Source: Corynebacterium sp. p3-SID1056
GTDB lineage: Bacteria; Actinomycetota; Actinomycetes; Mycobacteriales; Mycobacteriaceae
NCBI RefSeq assembly: GCF_025152525.1
Contig: NZ_JALXXL010000010.1
Coordinates: 26,221-90,220 of the forward strand
DNA length: 64,000 nt
Direction: 5' to 3'
Position numbers and translations under genes: made by a program. Below are positions 47,081-54,545 of the stretch, in pieces; within the stretch, counting starts at the first letter, position 1, and each line of letters starts with the position of its first letter. The notes under the pieces are model-generated. The model saw only the letters and a list, made by a program, of their open reading frames with translations. It had not been told where the DNA came from and did no database searches.

Positions 47081-47102
47081 CGTCTATTCCAAGGGGACGC
47101 TC

Positions 47103-48083
47103 TTGCTCCACGCCAACGCAGCACTGACCCCGCGCCACCGCTTGATCGTCGGCCAGCTCGTGGTCGACCAGGGCTGGCCGATCAGCGAGGTCGCCGCCCG
47201 GTTCCAGGTTTCCTGGCCCACTGTGAAGCGCTGGGCCGACCGCTATCGCGCCGGCCAGTCGATGCAGGACCGCTCGTCACGGCCGCATCACTCGCCGAAC
47301 AAGACCAACGCGAAGACGACGAAGCGCTGCATCCGTCTCCATCTTCGAGAAGGACCCGTGCAGCTCGCTTGCCGGCTGGGGATCGCTCCGTCGACGGTTC
47401 ACCGGATCCTCGTCGACGCGCACCTGAACCGGCTTTCGCATGTCGACCGGGCAACCGGGGAGCCGGTCCGCCGCTACGAGCACGACCACCCCGGGGCGAT
47501 GCTGCACGTCGACGTGAAGAAGCTCGGCAACATCCCCGACGGCGGCGGCTGGCGCTACGTCGGCCGCCAGCAGGGCGAGAAGAACCGCGCCGCCACCCCG
47601 GGCAAGCCCAAGAACAAGTACAGCGACCCGTTGATGGGCAAGGCCTACGTCCACACCGTCATCGACGACCATTCCCGCGTCGCCTACGCCGAGATCCACG
47701 ACGACGAAACCGCCCTCACCGCCACCGCGGTCCTCGTTCGGGCCGTCGAGTGGTTCAACGCACGCGGGGTGACCGTTGAGCGGGTCCTGTCCGACAACGG
47801 CGGCGCGTACCGCTCACACCTGTGGCGAGACACCTGCCACGAGCTCGGCATCCGGCACAAGCGCACCAGGCCCTATCGGCCGCAGACCAACGGGAAGATC
47901 GAACGCTTCCACCGCACCCTGGCCGACGGCTGGGCCTACGCCCGCTGCTACACCAGCGAGACCGAACGCCGCGGAGAACTCGACGGCTGGCTGCACTACT
48001 ACAACCACCACCGGCCCCACACCGCTTGCGGGAACCAGCCGCCCTTCTCACGCTTGACCAACGTACCCGGTCAGTACACCTAG
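47103..48083 (+). CDS. IS481-family transposase
   Basis: A 326-residue DDE transposase. The N-terminal helix-turn-helix is GWPISEVAARFQVSWPTVKRW, followed by RSSRPHHSPNKT. The rve-type catalytic core has HVDVKKLGNIPDGGG (Asp137), VLSDNGGAYRSHLW (Asp231) and TNGKIERFHRTLADGW (Glu267), giving the DD(35)E spacing. It ends with HHRPHTACGNQPPFSRL. The start is TTG at 47103. The gene is intact, so the element may be active. Confidence 0.93.
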   Translation: MLHANAALTPRHRLIVGQLVVDQGWPISEVAARFQVSWPTVKRWADRYRAGQSMQDRSSRPHHSPNKTNAKTTKRCIRLHLREGPVQLACRLGIAPSTVHRILVDAHLNRLSHVDRATGEPVRRYEHDHPGAMLHVDVKKLGNIPDGGGWRYVGRQQGEKNRAATPGKPKNKYSDPLMGKAYVHTVIDDHSRVAYAEIHDDETALTATAVLVRAVEWFNARGVTVERVLSDNGGAYRSHLWRDTCHELGIRHKRTRPYRPQTNGKIERFHRTLADGWAYARCYTSETERRGELDGWLHYYNHHRPHTACGNQPPFSRLTNVPGQYT

Positions 48084-48094
48084 GGGCAGCTCGG

Positions 48095-48766
48095 ATGGCC
48101 CCATATCTTTCTGCTGCAGACGGCAATAAGAAAAGGGCTCTTGCGCTGTATCGGTGGAGCGTCGAGTTGGGGGCATCGGTTCAAGAAACACTGGGCATTA
48201 CTGAGGTATTTGTTCGCAACGCGATGAACGAGAAGTTGCAGGAGTGGAACCGTCGGGAAACCGGAAATCCTAGTTGGCTTCTCGCCGCTCCGGCTTCCCC
48301 GCTGCGAAGCCTTACTCAAGGCAAGCGACGAGACGCGTTGAAACGAGCGGAGAAGACTGCGAGCAATCGTTCAATAGATCATCCTCGCTATGGAGCTGAG
48401 ATTACGCATGATGATGCTTTGGCGAACACCATGTTTGGGATGTGGAAAGACATCCTCCCCAACCATGGCCCTGATGCTGATCCGGAGAAGAGAGAGAACA
48501 GGAATCGTGTCCGGATGTGGGAAGAAGCACTAGAAACGGCGTTTCCGTATGTAGTAGATCCTGACGGGCGCACGACATACTGGAGAGTAGCCCACCTTCA
48601 TCTGTTGCGTAATCGAGTGTCACACATGGATAGTTTGCTCAATGTTGACGTTCTCGATGTGATCGGTGACGCGTTTTCGCTGGTTGGGAGTATAGACCCA
48701 GTTCTCGAGCAGTGGCTGACGGGCACGAGTACCGTCAAGAACATTTACTCGGCTCGGCCCCAGTAG
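48095..48766 (+). CDS. Abi-like protein with HEPN RNase motif
   Basis: A 223-residue helical protein. GNKKRALALYRWSVELGASV and ITEVFVRNAMNEKL match the N-terminal part of Abi_2/AbiD-F-like proteins. LHLLRNRVSHMDSL carries the HEPN ribonuclease motif RN-x3-H (Arg172-His177). Such proteins act in abortive infection or toxin systems. The ATG stands only 11 nt after the transposase stop, and typical relatives have a few more residues at the N-terminus. The original start may therefore have been cut by the insertion. GC is clearly lower than the neighbours, which suggests transfer. A strong terminator follows. Confidence 0.72.
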   Translation: MAPYLSAADGNKKRALALYRWSVELGASVQETLGITEVFVRNAMNEKLQEWNRRETGNPSWLLAAPASPLRSLTQGKRRDALKRAEKTASNRSIDHPRYGAEITHDDALANTMFGMWKDILPNHGPDADPEKRENRNRVRMWEEALETAFPYVVDPDGRTTYWRVAHLHLLRNRVSHMDSLLNVDVLDVIGDAFSLVGSIDPVLEQWLTGTSTVKNIYSARPQ

Positions 48767-48771
48767 AAAAA

Positions 48772-48815
48772 GAGGAAAGGCCTACAGGTGCAAATTGTCC
48801 TGTAGACCTTTCCTC
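48772..48815. terminator. Long hairpin terminator after the Abi gene
   Basis: GAGGAAAGGCCTACAGG pairs with CCTGTAGACCTTTCCTC at 16 of 17 positions around a 10-nt loop, with an A-run before it. It can work in both directions. The following 48816-49057 shows no convincing gene. It contains an inverted repeat GGGACAGT (49016-49023) / ACTGTCCC (49046-49053) of unknown meaning. Confidence 0.7.
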
Positions 48816-49057
48816 ACTCATAGCGAGGGACCTTGTCCTCACTTTCTTGACCTCCAATTTACCCATGGAAAGGTTCAACGCAAGTTACTCGAGGTCCAAG
48901 CATCGCTCTGGTAGACGGTGTTTGCGGTCTAAAAGGGCGACTGAGAGGAAAGCACATGCGATCGTGATGAGTCGCCACGTTGTGTTGGCAGATCCCGCAA
49001 ATCCGAAAGTGAAGTGGGACAGTCGTTTCACGATGCTGCTTGTAAACTGTCCCGACG

Positions 49058-49477
49058 CTATTGCACAGTAATTTTGACAACTTGCGGTGCGTCGAAGCTC
49101 TTTACTATCGCGTGGCCTTCCAAACGCTTTTTACCGGAGGAAAAGGCACTAATACTGGGGCATGATGCGTCAATGCGTTCTTCGCCGGGCTTGAGCTCCC
49201 AGTAGTAGACGGAATTCTTGTCGGTGTAGTGCACTTTCTCCTGGCGCAGGCCTCCGAGTGCGCATACACCTGCTGTCTTTCCATCCACCGTGACGACCTG
49301 GATCACAGACTTCTCGCCGCGGGGCTCGACGGTTGGTGCTTTCGAGGAAGATTCCCCAACTGCGATAGCTGTCACGAGGGAAATCAGGGCAATCACGCTG
49401 GCCAGAAGCGCTCCCACCGTTTGTGGGGTGAAAGGAATCTGCTTCATTGCAGCTTGAAGTTGGGATGGGAGTTGCAT
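49058..49477 (-). CDS. Membrane-anchored hypothetical protein
   Basis: A 139-residue protein with one N-terminal hydrophobic segment (TVGALLASVIALISLVTAIAVG) and an outer domain with two cysteines (GVCALGG, ASCPSIS) and EKSVIQVVTVDGKTAG. GAAGGA precedes the ATG at 49477. No family is recognised. GC and codon use are lower than in core genes, so it may belong to the accessory block. Confidence 0.7.
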   Translation of the reverse strand: MQLPSQLQAAMKQIPFTPQTVGALLASVIALISLVTAIAVGESSSKAPTVEPRGEKSVIQVVTVDGKTAGVCALGGLRQEKVHYTDKNSVYYWELKPGEERIDASCPSISAFSSGKKRLEGHAIVKSFDAPQVVKITVQ

Positions 49478-49585
49478 TGCGGTCCTTCTCTTTTCAGGGA
49501 GCTCATCGATACGGGCTGCTACTGTCGGCAACCTCTAGGCAAGTATCTATCACGCACCCCGTAATTGCAATGGAATCTGGCGAGC

Positions 49586-50329
49586 CTATCCCCGTAGCAC
49601 AAGCACCAGGTTCGAAACCGCGAACTCACGGAGGACGGGCACGCGCGAAAGCCACCACGCCCAGTGCGGGTGGTAGCGCGGGAAGGCGGTGAGCAAGCGG
49701 CCGGTCGATTCCGCCCACTTGAGCCCCTCGCGGGCCGAGACCGCAAACAGGGAGGTCCCCCACACGTTCTTGGGCGGTCTTCCGTGTGTGCGCTCGTAGC
49801 GGCGGCGTGCGAACTCGCCACCGACGTAGTGCTCCCATAGCCCCGTTTCGTGGCCGCCGAAGGGGCCCAGCCATACGGTGTAGGACAGCACGACCAGGCC
49901 GCCGGGTTTGACCACGCGCAGCATTTCCTCGCCCATGGCGCGCCAGTTGGGGTTGTGTTCGGCCACGTTGGAGGAGTACACGAGATCGAAGGTGTCGTCG
50001 GCAAAGGGCAGGTGCGCCCCCTCGCCGCGCACCGCGCCGTAGCCGGAAAGCCCCGCGGCAGACAGTTCGGAGACGTCTGGCTCCATGCCGACGTAGAAGG
50101 TGTCGGCAAAGGCGTCGGCGAAGTAGCCAGGCCCGCCGCCGACGTCCAACACCGAAGTGCCAGCGAGGCCGGACATGCTGGTGGTGTCCTGCCACAGGGC
50201 GTCGAGAAGCGAGCGGGTATCGCGCGCCAAGCCGGAGTAGAACACGGCGGGGCGGAATTGCTCGTAGACAAACGAGCGCAACAGGCGCAGCGAACGTGTC
50301 AACGTGGCAAGCCGGCGGGTACGGTACAT
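49586..50329 (-). CDS. mtrP: MtrP-like methyltransferase (Rv0224c type)
   Basis: A 247-residue class I methyltransferase. SVLDVGGGPGYFADAFAD is the SAM loop, followed by HLPFADDTFDLVYSSNVAEH and VVLSYTVWLGPFGGHETGL. The C-terminus WAWWLSRVPVLREFAVSNL matches the mycobacterial Rv0224c protein closely. In C. glutamicum the orthologue MtrP is needed for efficient transport of trehalose mycolates across the membrane. Its own substrate is not settled. The ATG at 50329 is only 4 nt from the divergent glycosyltransferase start, so the promoters must lie within the opposite gene. Confidence 0.9.
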   Translation of the reverse strand: MYRTRRLATLTRSLRLLRSFVYEQFRPAVFYSGLARDTRSLLDALWQDTTSMSGLAGTSVLDVGGGPGYFADAFADTFYVGMEPDVSELSAAGLSGYGAVRGEGAHLPFADDTFDLVYSSNVAEHNPNWRAMGEEMLRVVKPGGLVVLSYTVWLGPFGGHETGLWEHYVGGEFARRRYERTHGRPPKNVWGTSLFAVSAREGLKWAESTGRLLTAFPRYHPHWAWWLSRVPVLREFAVSNLVLVLRG

Positions 50330-50333
50330 AGCA

Positions 50334-51404
50334 ATGAAGATACTGCTGATGTGCTGGCGCGACTCCACCCACCCACAGGGCGGCGGAAGCGAACGCTACC
50401 TGGAACGCGTCGGCGAGTCCCTCGCGGCGCAGGGCCACGAGGTCATTTTCCGCACCTCGAGTCACACGGATGCGCCACGGCGCAGCACTCGTGGCGGCAT
50501 TCGCTTCGAGCGCGCCGGCGGCAAATACGGCGTGTACGTGCTTGCGCCGCTATCCATCTGGCGCAACCGGCCGGATGTGATTGTGGATACGCAGAACGGG
50601 ATCCCGTTTTTCGCACGCCTGTGTACGCGGCGGCCGGTTGTGCTGCTCACGCATCACTGCCACAAGGATCAGTGGCCGGTGGCGGGCCCGATTATCGGGC
50701 GGTTGGGCTGGTTTTTGGAGTCCAAGGTGGCGCCGCGGGTGTATCGGGGTGCGCGGTACGTGACGGTGGGGGAGGCGTCGAGAAGCGATCTGATCGGGCT
50801 CGGCGTGGCGGCGAGCGACATCGCGATCGTGGAAAACGGTGTGGACCCGATCCCAGACGCGCTGCCCGTGGTGCCGGAGGACGGGAAGGTGCACGTGGTG
50901 ACCCTGTCGCGGCTGGTGCCGCACAAGCGCATCGAGCACGCGATTGACGCGGTCGCTGGTCGCGAAGATGTGGTGTTAGACATCATCGGTTCCGGCTGGT
51001 GGGAGGATCGCTTGCGCGAATACGCGGCGGGCCGGCCCGAGATCCGCTTCCACGGGCACGTCAACGACGCCTACAAGCACGCCCTGCTCTCACGTGCGGC
51101 GCTGCACCTCATGCCGAGCGCGAAGGAGGGGTGGGGCATCGCGGTCGTGGAGGCCGCGGCGCACGGCGTGCCGACTGTCGGCTACCGCAGCGCCGGCGGG
51201 GTCAACGACTCCATCATCGATGGGGAAACTGGCGTGCTCGTGGACACGAAGGCGCAGTTCAGCCAGGTAGTGGAGCGCCTGCTTGCCGACGCCACCCTAC
51301 GACACCGCCTCGGCGCCGCCGCCAAAGCGCGCGCGGGCGAGTACTCGTGGGAGGCGACCGGGGCGAAGTTCGCCGCGGTACTGGATGATGTGGTGGGGCG
51401 CTAA
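50334..51404 (+). CDS. GT4-family glycosyltransferase (Rv0225 type)
   Basis: A 356-residue GT-B glycosyltransferase. The N-terminal MKILLMCWRDSTHPQGGGSE is the acceptor-side glycine-rich loop. VVTLSRLVPHKRIEHAIDAV opens the C-domain, and PSAKEGWGIAVVEAAAHGVP is the donor-binding EX7E region. It is divergent from mtrP, as in M. tuberculosis Rv0224c-Rv0225. A role in an envelope glycolipid is inferred from context. The end overlaps the convergent next gene by 4 nt. Confidence 0.88.
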   Translation: MKILLMCWRDSTHPQGGGSERYLERVGESLAAQGHEVIFRTSSHTDAPRRSTRGGIRFERAGGKYGVYVLAPLSIWRNRPDVIVDTQNGIPFFARLCTRRPVVLLTHHCHKDQWPVAGPIIGRLGWFLESKVAPRVYRGARYVTVGEASRSDLIGLGVAASDIAIVENGVDPIPDALPVVPEDGKVHVVTLSRLVPHKRIEHAIDAVAGREDVVLDIIGSGWWEDRLREYAAGRPEIRFHGHVNDAYKHALLSRAALHLMPSAKEGWGIAVVEAAAHGVPTVGYRSAGGVNDSIIDGETGVLVDTKAQFSQVVERLLADATLRHRLGAAAKARAGEYSWEATGAKFAAVLDDVVGR

Positions 51405-51856
51405 CGCAGCTCGGTGGACCAGTTCAGCTGCTGGATCTTCGTGTCCAGCTGGCGGTACTCCTTGGAGGCGGCGTCCGCCATCTTGCGCAGCGCGGCCGCA
51501 TCCACGGTGGGCACGTAGCGCACCTCGGATCGCGAGTAGCGGTCCATGCGCTCGGTGGCGGAGTCTGCGACCGCGGAGTAGAAGCGGCCCGCGCGCACCA
51601 GCGCGTCGCGGCGCGCGATCGCGTCGGTCAGCGTGGCGTCGCCCTCAAAAGGCGTGACCGAGTTGGTGTGGTTGATGCGGCGCACCAGGACCTCAATCTG
51701 CTCCAGCACGTGCGCTGCCTCCTTGAGCAGCTCGGCCGGATCCTCGGCGGGCTCGTCTCCCTCCTGCACACGCGCCTGGTCAATCAGGCGGGAGCGCAGT
51801 TCGTCTAGGCGGTGCTGCGCCTCGGCGCGTTGTGCGAGTGCTTCTGCAAGCAACAT
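51401..51856 (-). CDS. DIP1984-family protein
   Basis: A 151-residue, mostly helical protein: MLLAEALAQRAEAQHRLDEL, RRINHTNSVTPFEGDATLTD and QLDTKIQQLNWSTEL. This is the conserved pattern of the DIP1984 (septicolysin-like) family. The function is unknown despite the name. GGAAAGGGG precedes the ATG at 51856. It is convergent with the glycosyltransferase gene. Confidence 0.8.
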   Translation of the reverse strand: MLLAEALAQRAEAQHRLDELRSRLIDQARVQEGDEPAEDPAELLKEAAHVLEQIEVLVRRINHTNSVTPFEGDATLTDAIARRDALVRAGRFYSAVADSATERMDRYSRSEVRYVPTVDAAALRKMADAASKEYRQLDTKIQQLNWSTELR

Positions 51857-51962
51857 GGTGGCCCCTTTCCTCCGGGTAAAAGGTATGCGTCCCCGTATCC
51901 CAACCCTCACGGGGCCCAGGGGCGGGCGCGCCTTCCAACACTTCGGTGATACTCAATTATGT

Positions 51963-52133
51963 GTGCGTTCCCTTTTCGGGAGTGCGCGTGTACTCGATGC
52001 AGGCCGGGTGCTCTGTTAGGGGGTAGCCCGTCGGCGAAGGGCCTGATCAGAGTCGCCAGCCATTGCCCGGGCTGACACGGGTCAGTGTTCGCTAAGACGC
52101 ACGCCGCGGGTCCCGGGTGTTCCCGCTACCGAC
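51963..52133. other. Hairpin-rich, GC-rich gap; candidate structured RNA
   Basis: The 351-nt gap 51857-52207 has no gene but several stems. One is GTGCGTTCCC/GGGAGTGCGC (51963-51988, with G-U pairs). Others are GGCGA/TCGCC (52033-52057), GCTGAC-ACGG-GTCAGT (52071-52086) and an outer pair GGTAGC (52022-52027)/GCTACC (52125-52130). The outer pair partly competes with a GCGGG/CCCGC stem. It could be a leader RNA for the DIP1984-family gene (minus strand) or an independent small RNA. It matches no riboswitch that I recognise. Confidence 0.3.
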
Positions 52134-52156
52134 AGCATGATGCGCACAAGCATAAC

Positions 52157-52197
52157 AAAAACGCGGCCGCTTCTCGCTGGGAGGAGGGGCCGCGGTT
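52157..52197 (-). terminator. Terminator after the small three-helix-bundle gene
   Basis: On the minus strand AAACCGCGGCCCC and GGCCGCG form a stem followed by TTTTTGTTATG, just after the stop of the 52208-52453 gene. Confidence 0.7.
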
Positions 52198-52207
52198 TGA
52201 TAAAAAC

Positions 52208-52453
52208 TTAGGCTGCGGTGGCCGGCCACAGGTTGCCGGAGCGCAGGCGGGCGCTCATCTCTGCCTCGACCAGGACCGGGATGAAGTGGTCCAGCGTTGC
52301 GCCATCGCGGTGGAGCTTCAGCACGTAGTCGAAGGCCTCGCCGATCTCATCGGCAGGGAACTCGTGCGACCACTCGGCGATGAGGTCCTCGCGGATGTTG
52401 CGGAGTGCGCGCTCGCGGATAATGGAAAAGTCGATGTTGTTGATGTCCTTCAT
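52208..52453 (-). CDS. Small three-helix bundle protein (DUF3562-like)
   Basis: An 81-residue protein with the pattern of actinobacterial three-helix bundle dimerisation domains: REDLIAEWSHEFPADEIGEA, FDYVLKLHRDGATLDHFIPV and LVEAEMSARLRSG. AAAGGAG stands 6 nt before the ATG. The function is unknown. The 239 nt upstream contain a short palindrome TTGGC-AACG-GCCAA (52588-52601) and otherwise no visible feature. Confidence 0.7.
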   Translation of the reverse strand: MKDINNIDFSIIRERALRNIREDLIAEWSHEFPADEIGEAFDYVLKLHRDGATLDHFIPVLVEAEMSARLRSGNLWPATAA

Positions 52454-52692
52454 GATGCTCTCCTTTGTTAAGTCTTTGAGTAGTTCCCCCGGACTACCGG
52501 GCATGTAACCCTGTGTTCATCTGAAGTTAACTTTAATGGTCGGACCTCGATAGTGCAAGGATGGCAATGATTGGGGTCAAGCATTAATTGGCAACGGCCA
52601 ACTAAAATGGGTGAATGTGCAGGTAGGGGCGGTTTAGTGGTAACGGCGATTTTGTGAATAAAAATAGGAGTGAGTGTTGTTACTCTTGTGGT

Positions 52693-53160
52693 ATGGCAAA
52701 GCTCGAAAGTAACCGCAGGGTAAACGGCGTCCCCTTAGCCGTCCTGATTGTGGCAACGGTGCTGGTGGTGCCTCTCGTAGGTGGATTTCGCCCCGATCCG
52801 TTCAGCTGGATTCTGCTGGCACTCTTCGCCGGGTACGCTTTCTTCTACGCTCGCATCACCCTGCACGTGCGGGTAGATGACACAGCGCTGCACGTACGCC
52901 TCGCAGGGCGCGAAACCGCAATTCCGCTTCGCCGCATCACCAGTGTTGACGAGGTAGGGCCGCAGCCGAGCGTGTGGGCCTGGCTCTTCTCCCCACCACA
53001 CTTAAGTGGTCCTCGCGAGGTCGACGGCGCTGAGTGCTACTCCGTCGGCGGCCCGACAGTACGCATCAACACCCTAGACGGTGACTACGCCGTTTCCGTG
53101 CGTGAGCCTGGGACTTTCGCCGACGAGCTCCGCGAGCGTCTTAACGCAACGAGCGCGTAG
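52693..53160 (+). CDS. Membrane protein with PH-like domain
   Basis: A 155-residue protein with two N-terminal membrane segments (VPLAVLIVATVLVVPLVGG; SWILLALFAGYAFFYARI). A beta-rich domain follows: LHVRLAGRETAIPLRRITSV and VRINTLDGDYAVSVREP, as in bacterial PH/DUF3093-like membrane proteins. The function is unknown. The ATG at 52693 lacks a strong SD. Its 3' end overlaps the convergent gene by 76 nt and lies in a 21-bp tandem duplication. Confidence 0.68.
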   Translation: MAKLESNRRVNGVPLAVLIVATVLVVPLVGGFRPDPFSWILLALFAGYAFFYARITLHVRVDDTALHVRLAGRETAIPLRRITSVDEVGPQPSVWAWLFSPPHLSGPREVDGAECYSVGGPTVRINTLDGDYAVSVREPGTFADELRERLNATSA

Positions 53161-54545
53161 CTTAACGCAACGAGCGCGTAGGCCAGCGCCGCCAAGTACC
53201 CCGCGAAAAGTACTAGCCCCACCGGCGGCAGGCCGCGCGCGGGCGCGCCCGTGTCCAGCACGCGCCCGTCCGGGTAGACCACCAACCCCACCTCGAGCTC
53301 ACGCAACCGCGCCGCATCGACCGGCTCCTGCGAGATGACCTCGTGCGCCGCGCGCCACCGGGGTGAGGGCGGGTCGACGAGTGCGCCGTCGACAAGCAGG
53401 GCCCCGGACTCCACCACATTCATGAGCTTCGGCGCGGGATCCACCGTCGGCTCGCCGCGCACGAGCGTCAACGGGGTGCGCTCGGCGAAAAACACATCCC
53501 GGCCCGCATGCGCGACAACCGGGGTATCCACCGCAACTGGCCGCAGCTTCTCGACGCTCACCGCACCGTCCGGCACCTGCAACAGCGCACACGCAAGCGC
53601 GGCCGCAGCGCGACGCGGGGTCAGCGCCCCCGCCGCTGCAACGAAGGCCGGGATAGCGAGGATGAGCCACTTCTGCGCGTCGCGGACAAGGCCGCCGCCC
53701 GGCACGTGCGTGACGATCGGCTCGCTCACACCCGCCCAGGACGCGAGCGCGACCGCAAAACCCACCCCGGCCAGGGCCAGCCAGCGCCGCGGGACCGCGC
53801 GCCAGCCCAGCGCGAGCAGCACGAACAGCGGGATGCCGAAGAGGGCGAAGCCGGTCGCGCGTGATGCCGGCACCGCCGCTGAGTTCCAGATACCGCCCAG
53901 GCCCATGAGCGCCCCGAGCGTGCCCACGTGCTGCTCCGCCCGTGGCGCAAACGCGGCGGCACTCTCGGCAGTAGCGGTCCCGCCCCCGGCGGCGAGCGCG
54001 CCCGCGACCATCCACGGGGCGCAGGCCAGCACCGCGACAACCGCGCCTACCCGGTTGCGCACGAAGCAGGCCGAAGCGAGCGCGCCAGTCGGCGTCAGCG
54101 AGGCCGCCCACTGCGCCAGCGGGCCCGACCGCCCGCCGAGCGCGACCAAGGGGACAAGCCACGCCGCCGCGGCGAGCGACCACTGGCCTTGCAGCAGGCG
54201 CTCGATGACGAAGGGGTTCCACACCGCCACCGTCATCGCCGCCGCCTTGCCCAGCGTGTGGGTGCCCAGCCGGTAGCCAGCAAACGCTGCAGTGCAAGCC
54301 GAACCGATGAGTAGCGCGCGAACGAAAAGGACTGGGAACGGTAGGACGCCGAGCAGCGCGTCCTGCGGCACGTTGCGGGCCGGCAGATCGCCAAAGCCGA
54401 GGGAGGCGCGGGTGAGCGCCATGTCGGGCAGCACCATCATGTCGCGCAGTGCAAAGGCCTCGCCCGGCAGGAGAAATGGCCAGGTCAGCCCCACGACGAG
54501 CAGGGCACCGTAGGCGGACAGCAGGTAGCTACGCGCGCCGCGCAA
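53085..54545 (-). CDS. Polytopic membrane protein (Rv0226c type)
   Basis: A 486-residue protein with about ten hydrophobic segments and no clear catalytic motif. AVWNPFVIERLLQGQWSLAA and the GLTWPFLLPGEAFALRDMMV region recall the GT-C/AftD-type N-terminal half. It sits where Rv0226c sits, before a DUF3068 gene, in a locus for mycolate and arabinan assembly. The TTG at 54545 lies within the preceding gene's end (17-nt overlap), so translation is coupled. The C-terminus contains the seven-residue duplication noted above. The function is unknown. Confidence 0.75.
   Translation of the reverse strand: MRGARSYLLSAYGALLVVGLTWPFLLPGEAFALRDMMVLPDMALTRASLGFGDLPARNVPQDALLGVLPFPVLFVRALLIGSACTAAFAGYRLGTHTLGKAAAMTVAVWNPFVIERLLQGQWSLAAAAWLVPLVALGGRSGPLAQWAASLTPTGALASACFVRNRVGAVVAVLACAPWMVAGALAAGGGTATAESAAAFAPRAEQHVGTLGALMGLGGIWNSAAVPASRATGFALFGIPLFVLLALGWRAVPRRWLALAGVGFAVALASWAGVSEPIVTHVPGGGLVRDAQKWLILAIPAFVAAAGALTPRRAAAALACALLQVPDGAVSVEKLRPVAVDTPVVAHAGRDVFFAERTPLTLVRGEPTVDPAPKLMNVVESGALLVDGALVDPPSPRWRAAHEVISQEPVDAARLRELEVGLVVYPDGRVLDTGAPARGLPPVGLVLFAGYLAALAYALVALSYALVALRRSRSSSAKVPGSRTETA
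53140..53181. repeat. Exact 21-bp tandem duplication
   Basis: The unit CTTAACGCAACGAGCGCGTAG occurs twice in a row. It includes the stop codon of the plus-strand gene, so that protein is unchanged. In the opposite gene it repeats seven residues near the C-terminus (YALVALS YALVALR). Confidence 0.95.

Larger units (their letters stand above)
47017..48094 (+). mobile_element. IS481-family insertion sequence (outer limits)
   Basis: The element is inferred from the transposase gene and the abrupt change to lower-GC sequence after it. I could not find convincing terminal inverted repeats or a target duplication. The limits given are therefore the end of the upstream gene and the start of the Abi gene. 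Confidence 0.45.
44276..49057. other. Accessory block inserted between pckG and the mtrP region
   Basis: The block holds a LysR-type regulator, EamA exporter, NAD(P)-binding protein, IS481-family transposase and an Abi/HEPN protein of lower GC (about 50% against ~64%). Flanking genes are core and their order matches C. glutamicum, where pck and the mtrP orthologue are adjacent (recalled, not computed). No direct repeats or tRNA at the edges were found, so the ends are approximate. Confidence 0.6.

Noticed and set aside
47017..48100. CTAGG-type similarity between the two flanks of the transposase as terminal inverted repeats
   Set aside because: Matches are short and broken; not enough to define IS ends or a target duplication.
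49016..49053. GGGACAGT/ACTGTCCC inverted repeat as an insertion-sequence end
   Set aside because: Only 8-bp arms 22 nt apart and no transposase remnant next to it; left as an unexplained repeat.
48712..49071. 119-codon plus-strand frame after the Abi gene
   Set aside because: It starts inside the Abi gene, runs through the strong terminator hairpin, and lacks an SD and any family pattern.
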